Origin: Morchella semilibera
Taxonomy: Eukaryota > Ascomycota > Pezizomycetes > Pezizales > Morchellaceae
Direction: 5' to 3'
Assembly (NCBI GenBank): GCA_009192285.1
Contig: WBVU01000016.1
Coordinates: 868,001 to 932,000 of the forward strand
DNA: 64,000 bases
The notes below the pieces were generated by a model. The model was not told where the DNA came from. It made no database searches and was given only the letters and a program-made list of their open reading frames with translations. Within the stretch, counting starts at the first letter, position 1, and every line of letters starts with the position of its first letter. Below, piece after piece: positions 36,282-48,310 of this stretch. The position numbers and the translations under genes are program-made.

Positions 36282-39200
36282 ATGACGAGTAAACTGCTCT
36301 CACAAATATTCAACAAGAACTCTCAATCTATATACGAAACACTACGGGAGAACCATGCCAATAATTCAGACTCAGATTTAGATGACTTAGAGACCAGGGC
36401 TGGAATGCTGCCCAGCCAGGAAGGACCTGATCAATATGAGGAAGGTATGGACGATAATGAGAGTTCTTTTGAGTTACGACATCAACCACCAGCGCCGGCC
36501 TCATCGTCATTTCTAGCGCAATCAACCCAGCGTCCTTTCTTCGCCTCTATGTCCCGGCCACGGGGCAACCGCTACACCCCACGAAGATTTAGGGAGGAGG
36601 ACCTTGACGACGATGACGATGTCCCGGCCTCTTTACTCTTTGAAACTGGAGCCCCAGGGTCTGGCGGGGCCAACAGGCCAAGTGGGGGTACTGGAATGGG
36701 CCCAGGCGATATAGGGGGCGGGCCTGGACCAGCTACAGAGGCAACGAGAAAGCGAAATAAACAAGAGCAGCAATGGGCCGCCGCAACAGCACAAATGCAC
36801 ACCCAAGGCGATGAGAATGAGGCCGAAGCTAAGGAGGTCAGAAGACAGGCTAGGCTAGGACTGATAGATCCCAAAGAAAGGGCCTTATGGAAGTGGGCCA
36901 ATGTTGAAAACTTAGACAACTTTCTCAATGATGTGAGTCTCCTACTTACCATCTAGCTGGTGGTTATTACTAATGATGCCATAGGTTTATGACTACTTCT
37001 TAGGGAAGGGGATTTATAGCATCGCCCTCAATCGACTACTGAATTTATTGTGAGTACTGTGTTGGATAAATGAGTTGAGTAATTAGCTTATAGTGAAATA
37101 TAGAACGCTAGCTTTTGTCGTTGCCTTTTCAACGTTTCTTAGTTTGTGCATCGACTACCAGCTGATACGCAAAAAAGACAAGTTTGGAGATGTGATTGTT
37201 CAACATTGTATGAGCCGGTAAGAATTGCTGCTCTTTTTTTTTTTCCATTCCCCTTTATTTTCATTCCTATTTTCATTCCTATTTTCATTCCTATTTTGCT
37301 TGTGTCTCCCGATCGAGAGCTTTGACTCACACCTAAAAGAATGTCGGGCACAGCAACATTCTTTTTATGGGTAATATCCTTTTACTGGGCAATCAAAGCA
37401 GTCCATTTTTTCTTAGATATGCGGCGCCTCTGGGATATTCATAATTTTTACACCTATTTGCTCGAAATCCCCGACCAGGATATGCAGACGGTTTCTTGGC
37501 AGGAAGTGGTTGCTCGTTTAATGATATTGCGGGATGATAATCCCACAACATCTGAGACCGTCCGCCGCCGCCATTATACTAACCAGTCCAAGCAAAGGAT
37601 GGACGCCCATGATATTGCAAATAGATTAATGAGGAAAGAGAACTACCTTATAGCACTCTTCAACAAGGAGATTTTGGACCTCACTATTCCGATCCCTTTC
37701 CTTAGAAACAGGGGCTCTATGTTGACGAAAACTTTGGAATGGAACCTAAGTTTGACTATTCTTGACTACGTGTTTAATGAACAGGGTCAGATGAATAATA
37801 TGTTTTTAAAAGAGGGCCATAGGAGAATATTGAGTGATGCGTAAGTCAATATATATATGAGTACATTTTAGTTAATATGTTTGGACTAACCCCATATAGT
37901 CTAAAAGTCCGGTTTAAGTTCGCAGGCTGGATGAACATCATTACCGCCCCGTTCATTGCTACCTATTTCCTCCTAGTTTTCTTGCTGCGGAACGTGCATG
38001 TTAGTGCTGAGCTCCCAAATTCTATCCAATATACACTAAATTTACTCTAATACCTAGGACTTTATTAAAACGCCGGCACGAATTGGTCACAGGCAGTACA
38101 CACCTTTGGCTGAGTGGAAGTTCCGCGAATTCAATGAATTGCACCATCTTTTTCACATGAGGCTGGATATGAGCTATCCTGCGGCAGAGGCCTATGTCGA
38201 CCAGTTTCCGAAGGAAAAGACTGCCCAGGTTGCACGGTAATCATCCGGAATATTTCCTGTTTTCCTTTTTCTTTTTAGTGCTAAAATGGACCCAGATTTG
38301 TATCCTTTGTAGCTGGTTCTCTTCTCGGAGTTCTAGCTATTGCTTCGTTGCTCGACAGTGATCTGATCCAAGGATTTGAGATAACTCCGGGCATGACTGC
38401 TCTTACTTATATGGCCATCCTTACAACAATTGTAGCTGTCACTAGAGGTATGCTCCCAGAAGAGAATACTATATATGATCCGGAGTGGTCCCTCCGTAAT
38501 GTTATTCAGCACACACATTACATGCCCGACCACTGGAAGGAGAAATTGCGGTCTGATGAAGTAAATATTTTAAGCCATTGACTCTGGCTAGGTATCTTGG
38601 CTAAATGAAGATTAGGTAAAACGGGATTTTATGACACTATATGATATGAAGGTTTCTATATTTATCAACGAAATCTTAAGTGTCTTCTTCACGCCATTCA
38701 TCCTTTGGTGGTCTTTGCCGAAGTGCAGTGACCGGATCATCGATTTCTTTAGAGAATTCACTGTCCACGTCGATGGTATTGGCTATGTATGTAGTTTTGC
38801 AGTCTTCAACTTTCAAAAGCCCGGGGTGAGTACGTTTCGTTAAATATATCAAGAATCAGCAAAAGATGCTAACCAGAGGAACCAACAGCATAACGTGGAG
38901 GACCTTCGAGAGGAATATTTTTCTTCAAAAGATAATAAGATGCTTTCTTCGTACCTGGGATTCATGGATCAATACCACGGGACTCAAATAAAAACGAGCC
39001 GTGGGGGGCGGCAGCATCAGGGATCTATGCGACCGTATATGACATCGCCAATCATGGCTGCTGATATGAATAAATCGATGTATAGTCAGCGCCGCCAGGA
39101 GACCTCTGGCCCAGGAGTAGGAAAATCCATGCACCGAGACAGCCCAGGAAGAATGGGCGCATCAATGATGCAATCATCGCTCTTAGACCCACAACATCAG

Positions 39201-39494
39201 CCAGCCTATGGGGCCTTCTCAAGGAATATGAGGCAACCGATGTTTCATCCCCGATCGGCGGAATCTTTGAGAGAAGAGGATGAAGAGGAGGAATCTCTGA
39301 CCAACCCGGGGCATAATGGAAAACAGAGGTATAGAAGCAACCTGGGCGAGAGTTTTATGTCGACAAATGTCACTACAACTATGATGGAGATTGTTGATGA
39401 GGGGCAGGCTGGCCCTAGGACGAATGTATTGGATCTGCTAAACCAATTTGTAGGTGGTGGGGCTGAAAATGCTGGAAGACCGGGCGTTATTTAA
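36282..39494 (+). CDS. atg9: Autophagy-related protein 9 (lipid scramblase)
   Basis: Polytopic membrane protein on Atg9 vesicles that seeds autophagosome formation and scrambles lipids. Nine inferred exons: 36282-36932, 36985-37049, 37104-37217, 37340-37840, 37900-37999, 38058-38236, 38296-38560, 38616-38825, 38889-39494, giving 896 residues. The N-terminal ~195 residues are acidic, Gly/Pro-rich and cytosolic. The conserved core starts at [20 protein letters not shown]. Hydrophobic segments lie at about 236-256, 281-301, 455-473, 538-556 and 571-590. Other family blocks: [25 protein letters not shown], and [18 protein letters not shown] followed by [14 protein letters not shown]. The C-terminal tail from about residue 730 is Gly/Ser/Met-rich and low complexity. 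Confidence 0.95.
37256..37297 (+). repeat. 12-bp tandem repeat in an ATG9 intron
   Basis: TATTTTCATTCC is repeated three times plus a half unit, inside the third ATG9 intron, after a T-run. Confidence 0.9.
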
Positions 39495-40964
39495 GCCTAT
39501 ATGGATCTGCCCGTAGTCTACCTTCTGGTTTGTCGGTGGCTCTTGTTTTATCATCCCCCTTTATTTTACTTTTCAGTAACGTTTAGGCCATTCATTCCTT
39601 TTTCTGGTCCCCGACGTCTTTAAATACCTTGTAATGAGTTATTCTCGTATTCGAGATCCTAGGGTGCATGGCATAAATACATCTAAATCGTATATTGTAT
39701 CTAGATGTTGCGCTATATTGATCGCTGCACGTACATACACGCCGTTGCGTGGTTCATAGGAACCCATTGTAGCCTAGGTACACATGGGATGGATATCGCA
39801 AAAAATTAGAATGGCTGCCCGGGCTTGACGATCGAAGGATCGCTTTATTTGAGGATCATAAGGGCTGGCTTAAGACTACAGTTTTATGCAACTACAAGTA
39901 CTATTTTAAATAGGGCCGCTCCATGGAATAATGATCAAGGGCCCCTTTGGGAGCCGTCCGGAGTGGAGCTATGGTAGCCTGGGACTCGTTCTGGTGAAAA
40001 TATCATTCTGAGTTTGACGGCAAATTCTGTAGATTTATAAAAACAATGTTAACTCTATGAAAGGGAGGTTCTCAATAAGAAACTTAGACTTGCCTGTTCC
40101 TGAAACCCCATTTTCTCCCTATCCTACCCACTGTATTGAGGGAGAAGGCGTGGAGCGTTGGTTTCTGTCAGAGACGGCTCCTAAATGGGCCGCAGGTTTG
40201 GCGTATCTATCGACCGCTTGTGCATGGAAATAAATTCTAGGGCCGCATAAATACATGTACTTATACATACAAGCACATACAGTATTTGCATGTAATTGTG
40301 CTATTTCTTTTCTCAAGTCGGGTTTGTCAGCCGTTTTGGTAGTCCTTAATATTATATTAATGCCTCTGGTTACATCAGATATAAGAGCTTTTAATAAAGA
40401 ATTTTGGAACCTCTGAATGACACCATTGCCTAGAGGAAGCGTGGCGGACGCTGCGAATTCTGGAGAGATGTTTTTCATCGCTACTACTACCACGTGTGGG
40501 TTCTGAGGAAGTACATGTAGATACACCTTATACATACATGTATATACATACGTACATGTACTGTACATACATGTACTTACATGTATACCCGCATATCCAT
40601 TATGTTTTGGCGCAACCAGCAAAACATAAATGTACCCAAGGGCACAGAATTTTGAGGGGTTTCTCGTTTCACTTCATATTATGTATATTATATTTGGTCA
40701 AAAAGGAGTGTCCTATGCCAATTATAGGTAAACGGTATCCAAAAATTTCTTTTCATTACATCTCTCTATAACTTTGTCACTACCCCAACCAGACCAGGAA
40801 TTTGATATATACATGTAAATCCCCTACACTAAGATTATATTATACTACATGTATGGGAATTTCTGTGCCCTGTGTTTTGGTGGTGCGCCAATATCAAGAC
40901 TAAGGGCTAGGGGTTTGGCAGACGGTGCCCCAGCCTCCAATGTTGAGTACATGTACTCACTCAC
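39495..40964. other. ATG9 downstream spacer with dense TACATGTA palindromes
   Basis: No gene seen. Between 40248 and 40955 there are about ten copies of (A/C/G)TACATGTA, the densest cluster in the window, especially 40510-40590. Short frames here are translations of these palindromes. Confidence 0.6.
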
Positions 40965-41493
40965 CTATCCATCGCTTTTCTACCTTACCTATTACACCAC
41001 TTAGAAAAAAGAAACACTACTCCTCTCTCAACCTCCACTTCTCCACCTCAGACCACACAACCCCGGCTCTGTGCTGCTCAAACTGCATCTCCTCCTCCTA
41101 CCACACTCTCCGTACACTTCACTTTGTGACATTCCGATCAACTTTCCTGTCCTCCTACGATCAGTCAATCACATCCCTGCCATCCAAGTGTCAGCAGCGC
41201 TACTTCATCCCGCTCGAATCTCCCACTCTTCTCTTATTCTCCTCCCCCGCCCCCTTTTCTCTAACTTGACATTTCCCATCTACATTTCGTCGAGCTGCAT
41301 CAAATACCCCCTTGTTATACCTCTGGATAATATTCTCACCTGTTGTGCGAATCTCAACTATCTACCTCACCCTCGATAATTCCCCTCTCACGCTATCTAG
41401 TTGGTGCCAACTACAATTGTCACCGAATCATCTTTTGAGACTTGACATTGAATCTTCCCCTTCTCACTACACCTTCCCCTCCTCCTCTCACAA
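40965..41493 (+). promoter_or_regulatory. Pyrimidine-rich leader/promoter of DHH1
   Basis: About 500 bp dominated by C and T (many CCTC, CTTCC and TCCC words) runs up to the DHH1 start codon. Long CT-rich leaders near transcription starts are common for highly expressed filamentous-fungus genes; transcription start placement is inference. Confidence 0.55.
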
Positions 41494-43414
41494 ATGGCGA
41501 CTGCACTCGCCGAACAGCTTGAGTCTACTTCGTTAGAGTGAGTCGTTTATCCTTTGTGTCCCCTCACGGTTGGCGTAGCAACAATCGTTCGCTACCCTGC
41601 CGGTATTACTAGCCTGCTCACTGGCGTTATTTCTTTAGGGGACAAGATCCTGACTGGAAATCAAAACTAAAAGCCCCTAAAAAAGATCTAAGACCGCAGA
41701 CAGAGGTAGATTCCTCTTTCTGGCCTTTTTTGGATTGGACACTGCTCTTTTTTTGTTGATTATAGAAAGATATTAACAAAGAAATCAGGATGTTACTGCC
41801 ACTAAAGGTCTCGATTTTGAAGATCTTTATATCAAACGAGAGCTATTGATGGGTATCTTTGAGGCTGGTTTCGAGAAACCGTCACCTATTCAAGAAGAAA
41901 CTATACCAGTAGCATTGACCGGTCGTGATATCCTTGCCCGTGCCAAAAACGGCACAGGGAAGACCGCCGCCTTCGTCATCCCTGCTCTCGAGAGGGTAAA
42001 CCCCAAGAGCACGAAGACACAGGCGCTTATTCTCGTCCCAACAAGAGAGCTCGCTCTACAAACCTCGCAGGTCTGTAAGACACTGGGGAAGCATCTGGGC
42101 ATCAATGTCATGGTTACCACCGGAGGGACTGGATTGAAAGATGACATCATTCGTTTAAACGAGCCCGTGCATATTCTTGTCGGAACGCCGGGTAGGATTC
42201 TTGATCTTGCTGGAAAGGGAGTGGCCGATTTTAGCGAATGCCCGACATTTATTATGGATGAGGCAGACAAGCTTCTCAGTCCCGAGTTCACGCCCATTAT
42301 TGAACAGCTCCTTGCGTACTTCCCTAATGACCGACAGATAATGTTGTTTAGTGCAACCTTCCCGCTTGTTGTAAAGAGCTTTATGGTATGCTATCATAAT
42401 TCTAGACACAAACCCTGTGTTAACAATTTCTAGGATAAACACTTGAACAAACCATATGAGATCAACTTGATGGATGAGCTCACTCTTCGTGGTGTAACGC
42501 AATACTATGCGTTTGTAGAAGAAAAGCAGAAAGTTCACTGCCTTAATACCCTCTTTTCCAAAGTACAGTAACGCAATACTCAAGTTGACTTTGATCGACC
42601 AATTGCTGACCTTAGACATAGCTACAAATTAATCAATCCATAATTTTTTGCAACTCAACAAACCGTGTTGAGCTACTAGCCAAAAAAATCACAGAACTTG
42701 GCTACTCATGTTTTTACTCTCACGCCAAAATGCTTCAAAACCACCGCAACCGGGTCTTCCATGATTTCAGAAATGGTGTTTGCCGCAATCTCGTATGCTC
42801 TGACCTTCTTACTCGTGGCATTGACATTCAGGCTGTAAATGTTGTCATCAATTTTGATTTCCCCAAAAATGCAGAGACATATCTCCATCGTATCGGGCGT
42901 TCTGGTAGATTTGGTCATCTCGGTCTCGCTATTAATCTTATCAACTGGGAAGATAGGTAAACAATATCATCAACCCCTCTTAAACAGCATTCTAACACTA
43001 TCAAGGTTCAATCTTTACAAGATCGAGCAAGAGCTCGGAACCGAAATTCAGCCAATACCCCCAACAATTGACAAGAAGCTTTATGTTTACGACTCCCCTG
43101 AGTCTATCCCTAGACCCCCTTCAACCCCACAACCCCCACGCCAAAACCAAGGAGATAATCCCAATCCTCAGCAACTGCAACAGCGAAATGCCAACCACAC
43201 TGCCCACAGCCGTGCCCCCAATCATGGTCAAGGAAGGGGCCGAGGATTTCAGCATCAGCAAGGCCAAAATCAAGGTCAGTACAGCAGCCAAGGGTTTAAT
43301 CAACAACAGAACCGCCGCCCTGGGCCCCGTTACAACCAGAACCAAGGTCAACCAGGAGGGCGCCCAAATGGGTTCAGTCCTCCCGACGCTGGGCCGCAGG
43401 TACGGGCTCAGTAG
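41494..43414 (+). CDS. dhh1: ATP-dependent RNA helicase DHH1 (DDX6 class)
   Basis: DEAD-box protein of cytoplasmic P-bodies that promotes decapping and represses translation. Inferred exons: 41494-41537, 41639-41705, 41789-42385, 42434-42562, 42622-42956, 43006-43414, giving 526 residues (yeast 506). The Q motif is [11 protein letters not shown]. Walker A is AKNGTGKT (residues 92-96 GTGKT), then [20 protein letters not shown] at 194-197 and SATFP. The second RecA lobe has [35 protein letters not shown] and [30 protein letters not shown] is diagnostic of Dhh1/DDX6. The C-terminal tail from about residue 425 is Gln/Pro/Asn/Gly-rich low complexity, as in fungal orthologues that phase-separate. 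Confidence 0.96.
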
Positions 43415-45360
43415 CTCGTTCACTCTATAATAAAAACAGAAGGTGGTGGGTCGGGGTTATGAGTGGGTGGAGGGGGTATTAGTGTACTTTTTTTAAAAAA
43501 AAAACTAAGAGGGTATGAGGGTACTAAACGATCGGGTAATAGCGTGTGCGGTTCGGATATCCACGAGTCAGCAGTATGCGGGGGATGTATATTACGGCAA
43601 AGGGGATCGGCAGAAAAAGCACTGTTTGAGTTGATAAACCGAATTTATCAGGGTATCAACAATACAAACCGGCCCTTTTCTTTCTTCATTCTCGATTAGG
43701 ATTTTGTAAAGTTCTTTTTAGTCTTCTGCATTCGTTTTATCCTTATTCTTCTTGTTCTTTTTTTTCTGGGGATGGCTGGCGGGAACGAATGATGATAAGG
43801 TTGTTGGGTTTTGAAGGCGCATGGTTTTCTACTTTTTTCTTAAATATCTCTCTTTTGCATGGTTTCTCGGTGTGGCTTTTGTTTCTTGATCCTTCCTGTT
43901 GTCCTGGCACCACCTGGGTATGCCTTTGCGCTGCTGTGTTTTCGCTTCACTTGCGGGTTGGATTAAACAGAGTTGGGGTTAGGACTGGAAGTTAGGGTTG
44001 GTGTTGGGTGTATACTGCGGAAGATGTTGGGCATTTATGATATTTGTCTGGTCTACGTTGTTGGTGGGCGGGTAGTTTTACATTGGGACACTGTCCATCG
44101 AGATGGGTTGGGAAGGTGGTAGGTGAGTTGTGGTTGGTGCGACTCGACAAGCCGGCTGTGCGTTTTTATCGACAAATAAAAAAACGGACAAACAACGGAT
44201 AACTTATTTTTACGGCTCAATCTCTGCGACGATTCGAATACGGACAGAGGGGCGAATCACTTCGATCTTTTTTTACTGCGGGGCGGGAAGCTTCGGGAGA
44301 TGAGGGATTGGATATCTGCCAGTCTTCTATCATATCATCTACTCGCATATTACCGTCTTTCCAGTGATTGGTATCGGAAGAGAAATCTTAACAATCGAGA
44401 AAGCAAAACTCTCTCCGGATTGAGAGAAAAGAAATACTCGATGGAAGGATTCTCAAAGGGAAAAAAAATTGTGGCGAGTGGAGACGAGGCGTTCTGGACA
44501 TTATTCATTATCCAAAGACTAAACAAATGGATTGGAGATGGGAGATGGGAGAAAAATGTGGTTCAGTGTCATATTTCCCCCCCTATTTATTCACTCCGTT
44601 TTATGTTTGTTTTGTCTTTGTACCGATGTTGGAAATCCTGGTATGGTGCGTGTTGTGAGGTCTCACAACAATCTCTATTTGTAGTATCTAGTATATGGAG
44701 TGCATCAATTGAAATAACCGTCTCTATTCGAAATCCCGTTCGTTTACGATATCAAGAGTTTTTTTAGGTGAGTAGACAATGTGTAGAGGGGATAGAATGT
44801 TAGATATCCTCTGGTTCTTTCAGCGCTAGACATCTAAATCCCTCACCAAGGCAAGGTAGGTCTGTTCTCTGTACGAAATTTATCCTACCTTTATTTATAG
44901 GAGAATGGTAATCTCTCGTCAAGCTTGAACTCATAAAGGGCACCACGATAATAATAATACATGTACGCAGCTGTAGAAACTCCTTGTATATCATGCGAAG
45001 AAGAAAAGAGCCGGGTATAACCGAATTACTACCTTCGCACCGCATAGAAACAACCGGGGGGGGAGACTATCAAAACCTAACCCATGCAACTATGCTGGGT
45101 CAGCGTGGTCTCCCCCCCCACACGGCTACCCCCCCACCTCATGACTGTACTCCTGTGGAATAGCATGAGTTGCGGCTATATAGCTATGGGTACCACGTAC
45201 AGTTGGTGGATTTTGTTAGATTAATTAGAGAGACGGGTAGGTAGTTCATAATAATACGGGAGCTTTAGCGGTTCAAAGCTGGAATAATGACTGAAGATAT
45301 TTTGCAGGAGGCCTAGTTCGGGTCGAGTGATAGTTCATGAGTGTACCTCGCCGTTACTTA

Positions 45361-45438
45361 CTACGCGTGTAGGGGTAAGTCTGTTGACAGTGAGAACTAC
45401 CACGGCCAGTATCAACAGACTTACCCCTACACGCGTAG
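45361..45438. mobile_element. Family A MITE, copy 2, flanked by TA
   Basis: Terminal inverted repeats CTACGCGTGTAGGGGTAAGT...TGTTGACA match copy 1 with a few C/T and G/C changes that are mirrored in both arms. Both sides are flanked by TA, consistent with a TA target duplication as in Tc1/mariner-type elements. Confidence 0.85.
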
Positions 45439-46134
45439 TACATGTACTTATATGGCCTTTGGGTAAAGTACTGCAGTAGAGTATATGGATAACATTTAAG
45501 CCTATCGTCTCGTTTGCTCTCCCTCATCTAATGTGAGTTCTGGAGCACGAGGCTATGAACTTAGACGCCTCGAGATAAGCACCAGCTTTTAACAAATGTT
45601 ATTCTAACATACTCAAAGAAGTTCATACCTCCTGAGAACTTTCAGCTCGAATGGCCAGCATATTTGTTAGATTTTGCTAAGACTCGGGTTCCCCTAGCTA
45701 GAACACCCCTCAACCTAAGATTAGGTTTGCGTGTATACATGTACACGCAAAAATACACCCGTTGTCCACAATATACAGCCCTTGGGGGTGCTGCACGTGG
45801 AAACATTCCGCATAAGTTGTCGAGTCATAATATGTGATTGAACATATTCATCCCGCATAGGTTTTTACCACCAAAGGCAGACCAACCCTTGTGTAAGAGA
45901 TTTGCGTTCTTTACTATAAGGTTGCGAATTATCCGGTTCCCACTAGGGAATGGCTGATACCAAGTGCACAGCCACCTAGAAAGGACTGATTCAAAACCCC
46001 CGGAAGTCCCCGAAACAAAAGGGAATTTGGCCCCCCAGTGTTGCTGAGACTTAAGCATAGATTTCTTCTAAGGATCGAGGGCATGTGAAGCTACAGTCCT
46101 GATGGCGTAGTCAAGAGAATACTCCCTGATAGAA

Positions 46135-46150
46135 TTAGGGTTAGGGTTAG
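46135..46150 (+). repeat. Interstitial TTAGGG tract
   Basis: TTAGGGTTAGGGTTAG: just under three canonical telomere units in spacer DNA. Confidence 0.9.
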
Positions 46151-47001
46151 AGTGCGCCATTCTTCTCCTCTATCTTCTCCTCCTAGCAGTCAGTGGAATA
46201 GGCTGTGAGTTAATTGTTATGCATCTCTCTAGCCTTAAGGCCCACCTCCAACTCTCGCACGAATTCTACCCACATGACTACAATCACTCGCAATCACTCG
46301 AATGACTTTTAGCGAATCCAGAGCTGCAAACATATTTTTTTTTGTTTACATCATTAATTGTATCCAGCCCTTAGGCTATGACAATATTGCAAACATATAT
46401 AGCTAAGATTACTTGAACTCCCAAAATTTCGCTTTGAAGCCTACCTAGCCTGTTGGAGGGTTTCTAGTGACTGCTTGGTTATATTTTGGTCCAAACCCCA
46501 ATTCCCAAACCAAACCAGCTTGATACACCATCCTATCGATATAACCCATTCGACACTGGAAAAACCGATTAAGGGATAATCTACACTCATGCTCTTGATT
46601 CATAGTGTTGTAATATAGGACTATTTGCTCGGTATACACGACTCTCTCTACTAGTCAGCCATATCAGCCGAGCCGCAAAATAAAGGCTTTTCAAATACTT
46701 ATGTGAGATATGAACCCCGGTATTTCTCCGTGGGAAGGCCGGAAGAGCAAGGTCCTAGTTACGCCTCCTCTATATAGCGAATTCTAGTAAATAATATTTA
46801 GATAATCTCTTGCTTTTAGTCAGCCCCGGAGCCTCCCTTTGTCAGAGCTTATAGTACTATATAGTCAATCATCTTCACGGGTATTTTTATCACGAGGTCT
46901 AGTTTTTGAATAACTACAAAAAAAAGGATATGGAAACAGGACTCCGTGTTCAAATTAGCGCTAAACCCACATCTCTAAAGTGGAGCGCATAACCGTCTAA
47001 T

Positions 47002-48047
47002 CTAAAAGTCCGTCGCCACGTTTGAGAATTCACCCTTCTCCAGCTTTGTCTTCCAGAACACAGGGTTGGTGTCAGTGAAACCGTGCTTAGTCCATCCCTC
47101 CTCCTTGACATGATACAGGTTTATCGAACCGCCAGAGTAAGCATCCTAGAGAAAGTTGTTAGAATATTCCTATCCATAAGTGGCAGCGTAGGATATTTAC
47201 TCTATGGGTAGCAGCCAAAATGGACCGAGAACCTAGCGCCAACGCATCCTCAACACTAAGATTGTAGTCGTACTCCCGGTCCAACACGCCGTAGGCAAAG
47301 GTCTGACCAGATCCTACACAAAACAGATTTCCGGAGAGACGAGTGCCGTCTGAGTCGATATAGTAAAGAGCTGGGCCTTCAAGGGCCGTTACGCCGGCCA
47401 TCATAGTCCCCATAGATAATCCCATCCCCTTATAAGAGTATACAAGGTTAGCGAGGATCTTCGAGGCAGCTGCAACTGAAATTCTGCGCTTGTGGCGGAG
47501 TTCATGAAGACGACATTCGATGCCGAGGTAATTAAGCCAGTATTGGCAGTCGGCAGCACCTCCAGCCATTGTTCCAAGCATCTTGTCGCTGTGTGGGTTT
47601 TAGCGTTAGAACCTTGTTAGTAGGCAATAAGTAGTTGGGGAAGCGGTTACTTGATCTCGATGACCTTCTTGACAGTCTGTGAAGCGATCCAGCTCCCAGC
47701 TGTGGCACGGGAATCAGTAGCGACAATAATACCACCCTGGAACCTGAATGCGAGTGTTGTAGTTCCGTGGGCAATCTTTATGGGGCACTCTGGGTTTGCA
47801 TGGTCGTCTGTAACAGCGCGGAGGAAAGCACTTGGCTAATATATCCGTCCCAATGATCAGCGCCAACCCTCTTCTCCATCACTAGAATCTTGCGTAAAAC
47901 TTTTAGTATGCATACCTGTGAGATGGGCGGCATAGAGAACTTCAGGTCCAGCGATGGCTTCGTCGACTGGAACTGCACCGAGTTCTCCTCGTCGTCGTCG
48001 AAGAAGTCGTCCTGTGGGGTTGAGTATTTGGCGATGAGGTCATCCAT
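47002..48047 (-). CDS. pre2: 20S proteasome subunit beta5 (chymotrypsin-like), PRE2
   Basis: Catalytic N-terminal-nucleophile protease subunit of the 20S proteasome. Inferred exons: 48047-47916, 47835-47651, 47588-47201, 47145-47002, giving 282 residues (yeast Pre2 is 287). A propeptide of about 68 residues ends IAHG. Self-cleavage before [11 protein letters not shown] exposes catalytic Thr69, with the conserved Asp in [10 protein letters not shown] and Lys in [62 protein letters not shown] and [13 protein letters not shown] are beta5-specific blocks. The gene shares a 263-bp divergent promoter with the citrate carrier. I looked for the proteasome box GGTGGCAAA there and did not find it. Confidence 0.96.
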
Positions 48048-48310
48048 AATGTATATATTGCGATGAGGAGCAAAGCTGAGATGGCGGACGATAAACTATG
48101 GGATGAGAACGTCGTTGAATGTAGCTGCTGTGGGGGGGTAAGTTGGTTGAGGAGATAGCTACTATGGAGGTTGAGTCCCTCCACAACCCACGCAGCGCCA
48201 AGAGCACAAGCCACAGAAGACCTTCCCTCACGAATTGTGTGGCCTATCACTGGCCTCCCCCCACTAGTACACCCCACCAAACCACTTTTTTTTTTAGGAG
48301 ATTTTGCGAA
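48048..48310. promoter_or_regulatory. Compact divergent promoter PRE2/CTP1
   Basis: 263 bp between start codons on opposite strands, the shortest divergent gap in the window. It ends in a T-run (48287-48295) just before the CTP1 start. Confidence 0.55.

Larger units (their letters stand above)
43415..47001. other. 3.6-kb convergent spacer, no gene seen
   Basis: Lies between the 3' ends of DHH1 (+) and PRE2 (-). The first ~1.3 kb is G/T-rich on the plus strand and may include a long DHH1 3' UTR. The remainder holds a family A element (45361-45438), a TTAGGG tract (46135-46150) and scattered TACATGTA sites (44959, 45438, 45735). Open frames up to 155 codons (44300-44767) have no recognisable features. 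Confidence 0.6.

Noticed and set aside
40119-40622. Open frame of 167 codons on the minus strand
   Set aside because: Much of it is Tyr/Met/His/Cys-rich translation of repeated TACATGTA-type palindromes.
44300-44767. Open frame of 155 codons downstream of DHH1
   Set aside because: No recognisable domain, irregular composition, and it lies in probable 3' UTR or spacer.
46135-46150. Chromosome end marked by TTAGGG
   Set aside because: Only two to three units, with unique genic sequence on both sides, so it is interstitial.
46690-46790. Possible tRNA-like sequence on the minus strand (GGGGTTCATATCTC)
   Set aside because: No consistent acceptor, D or anticodon stems could be folded.
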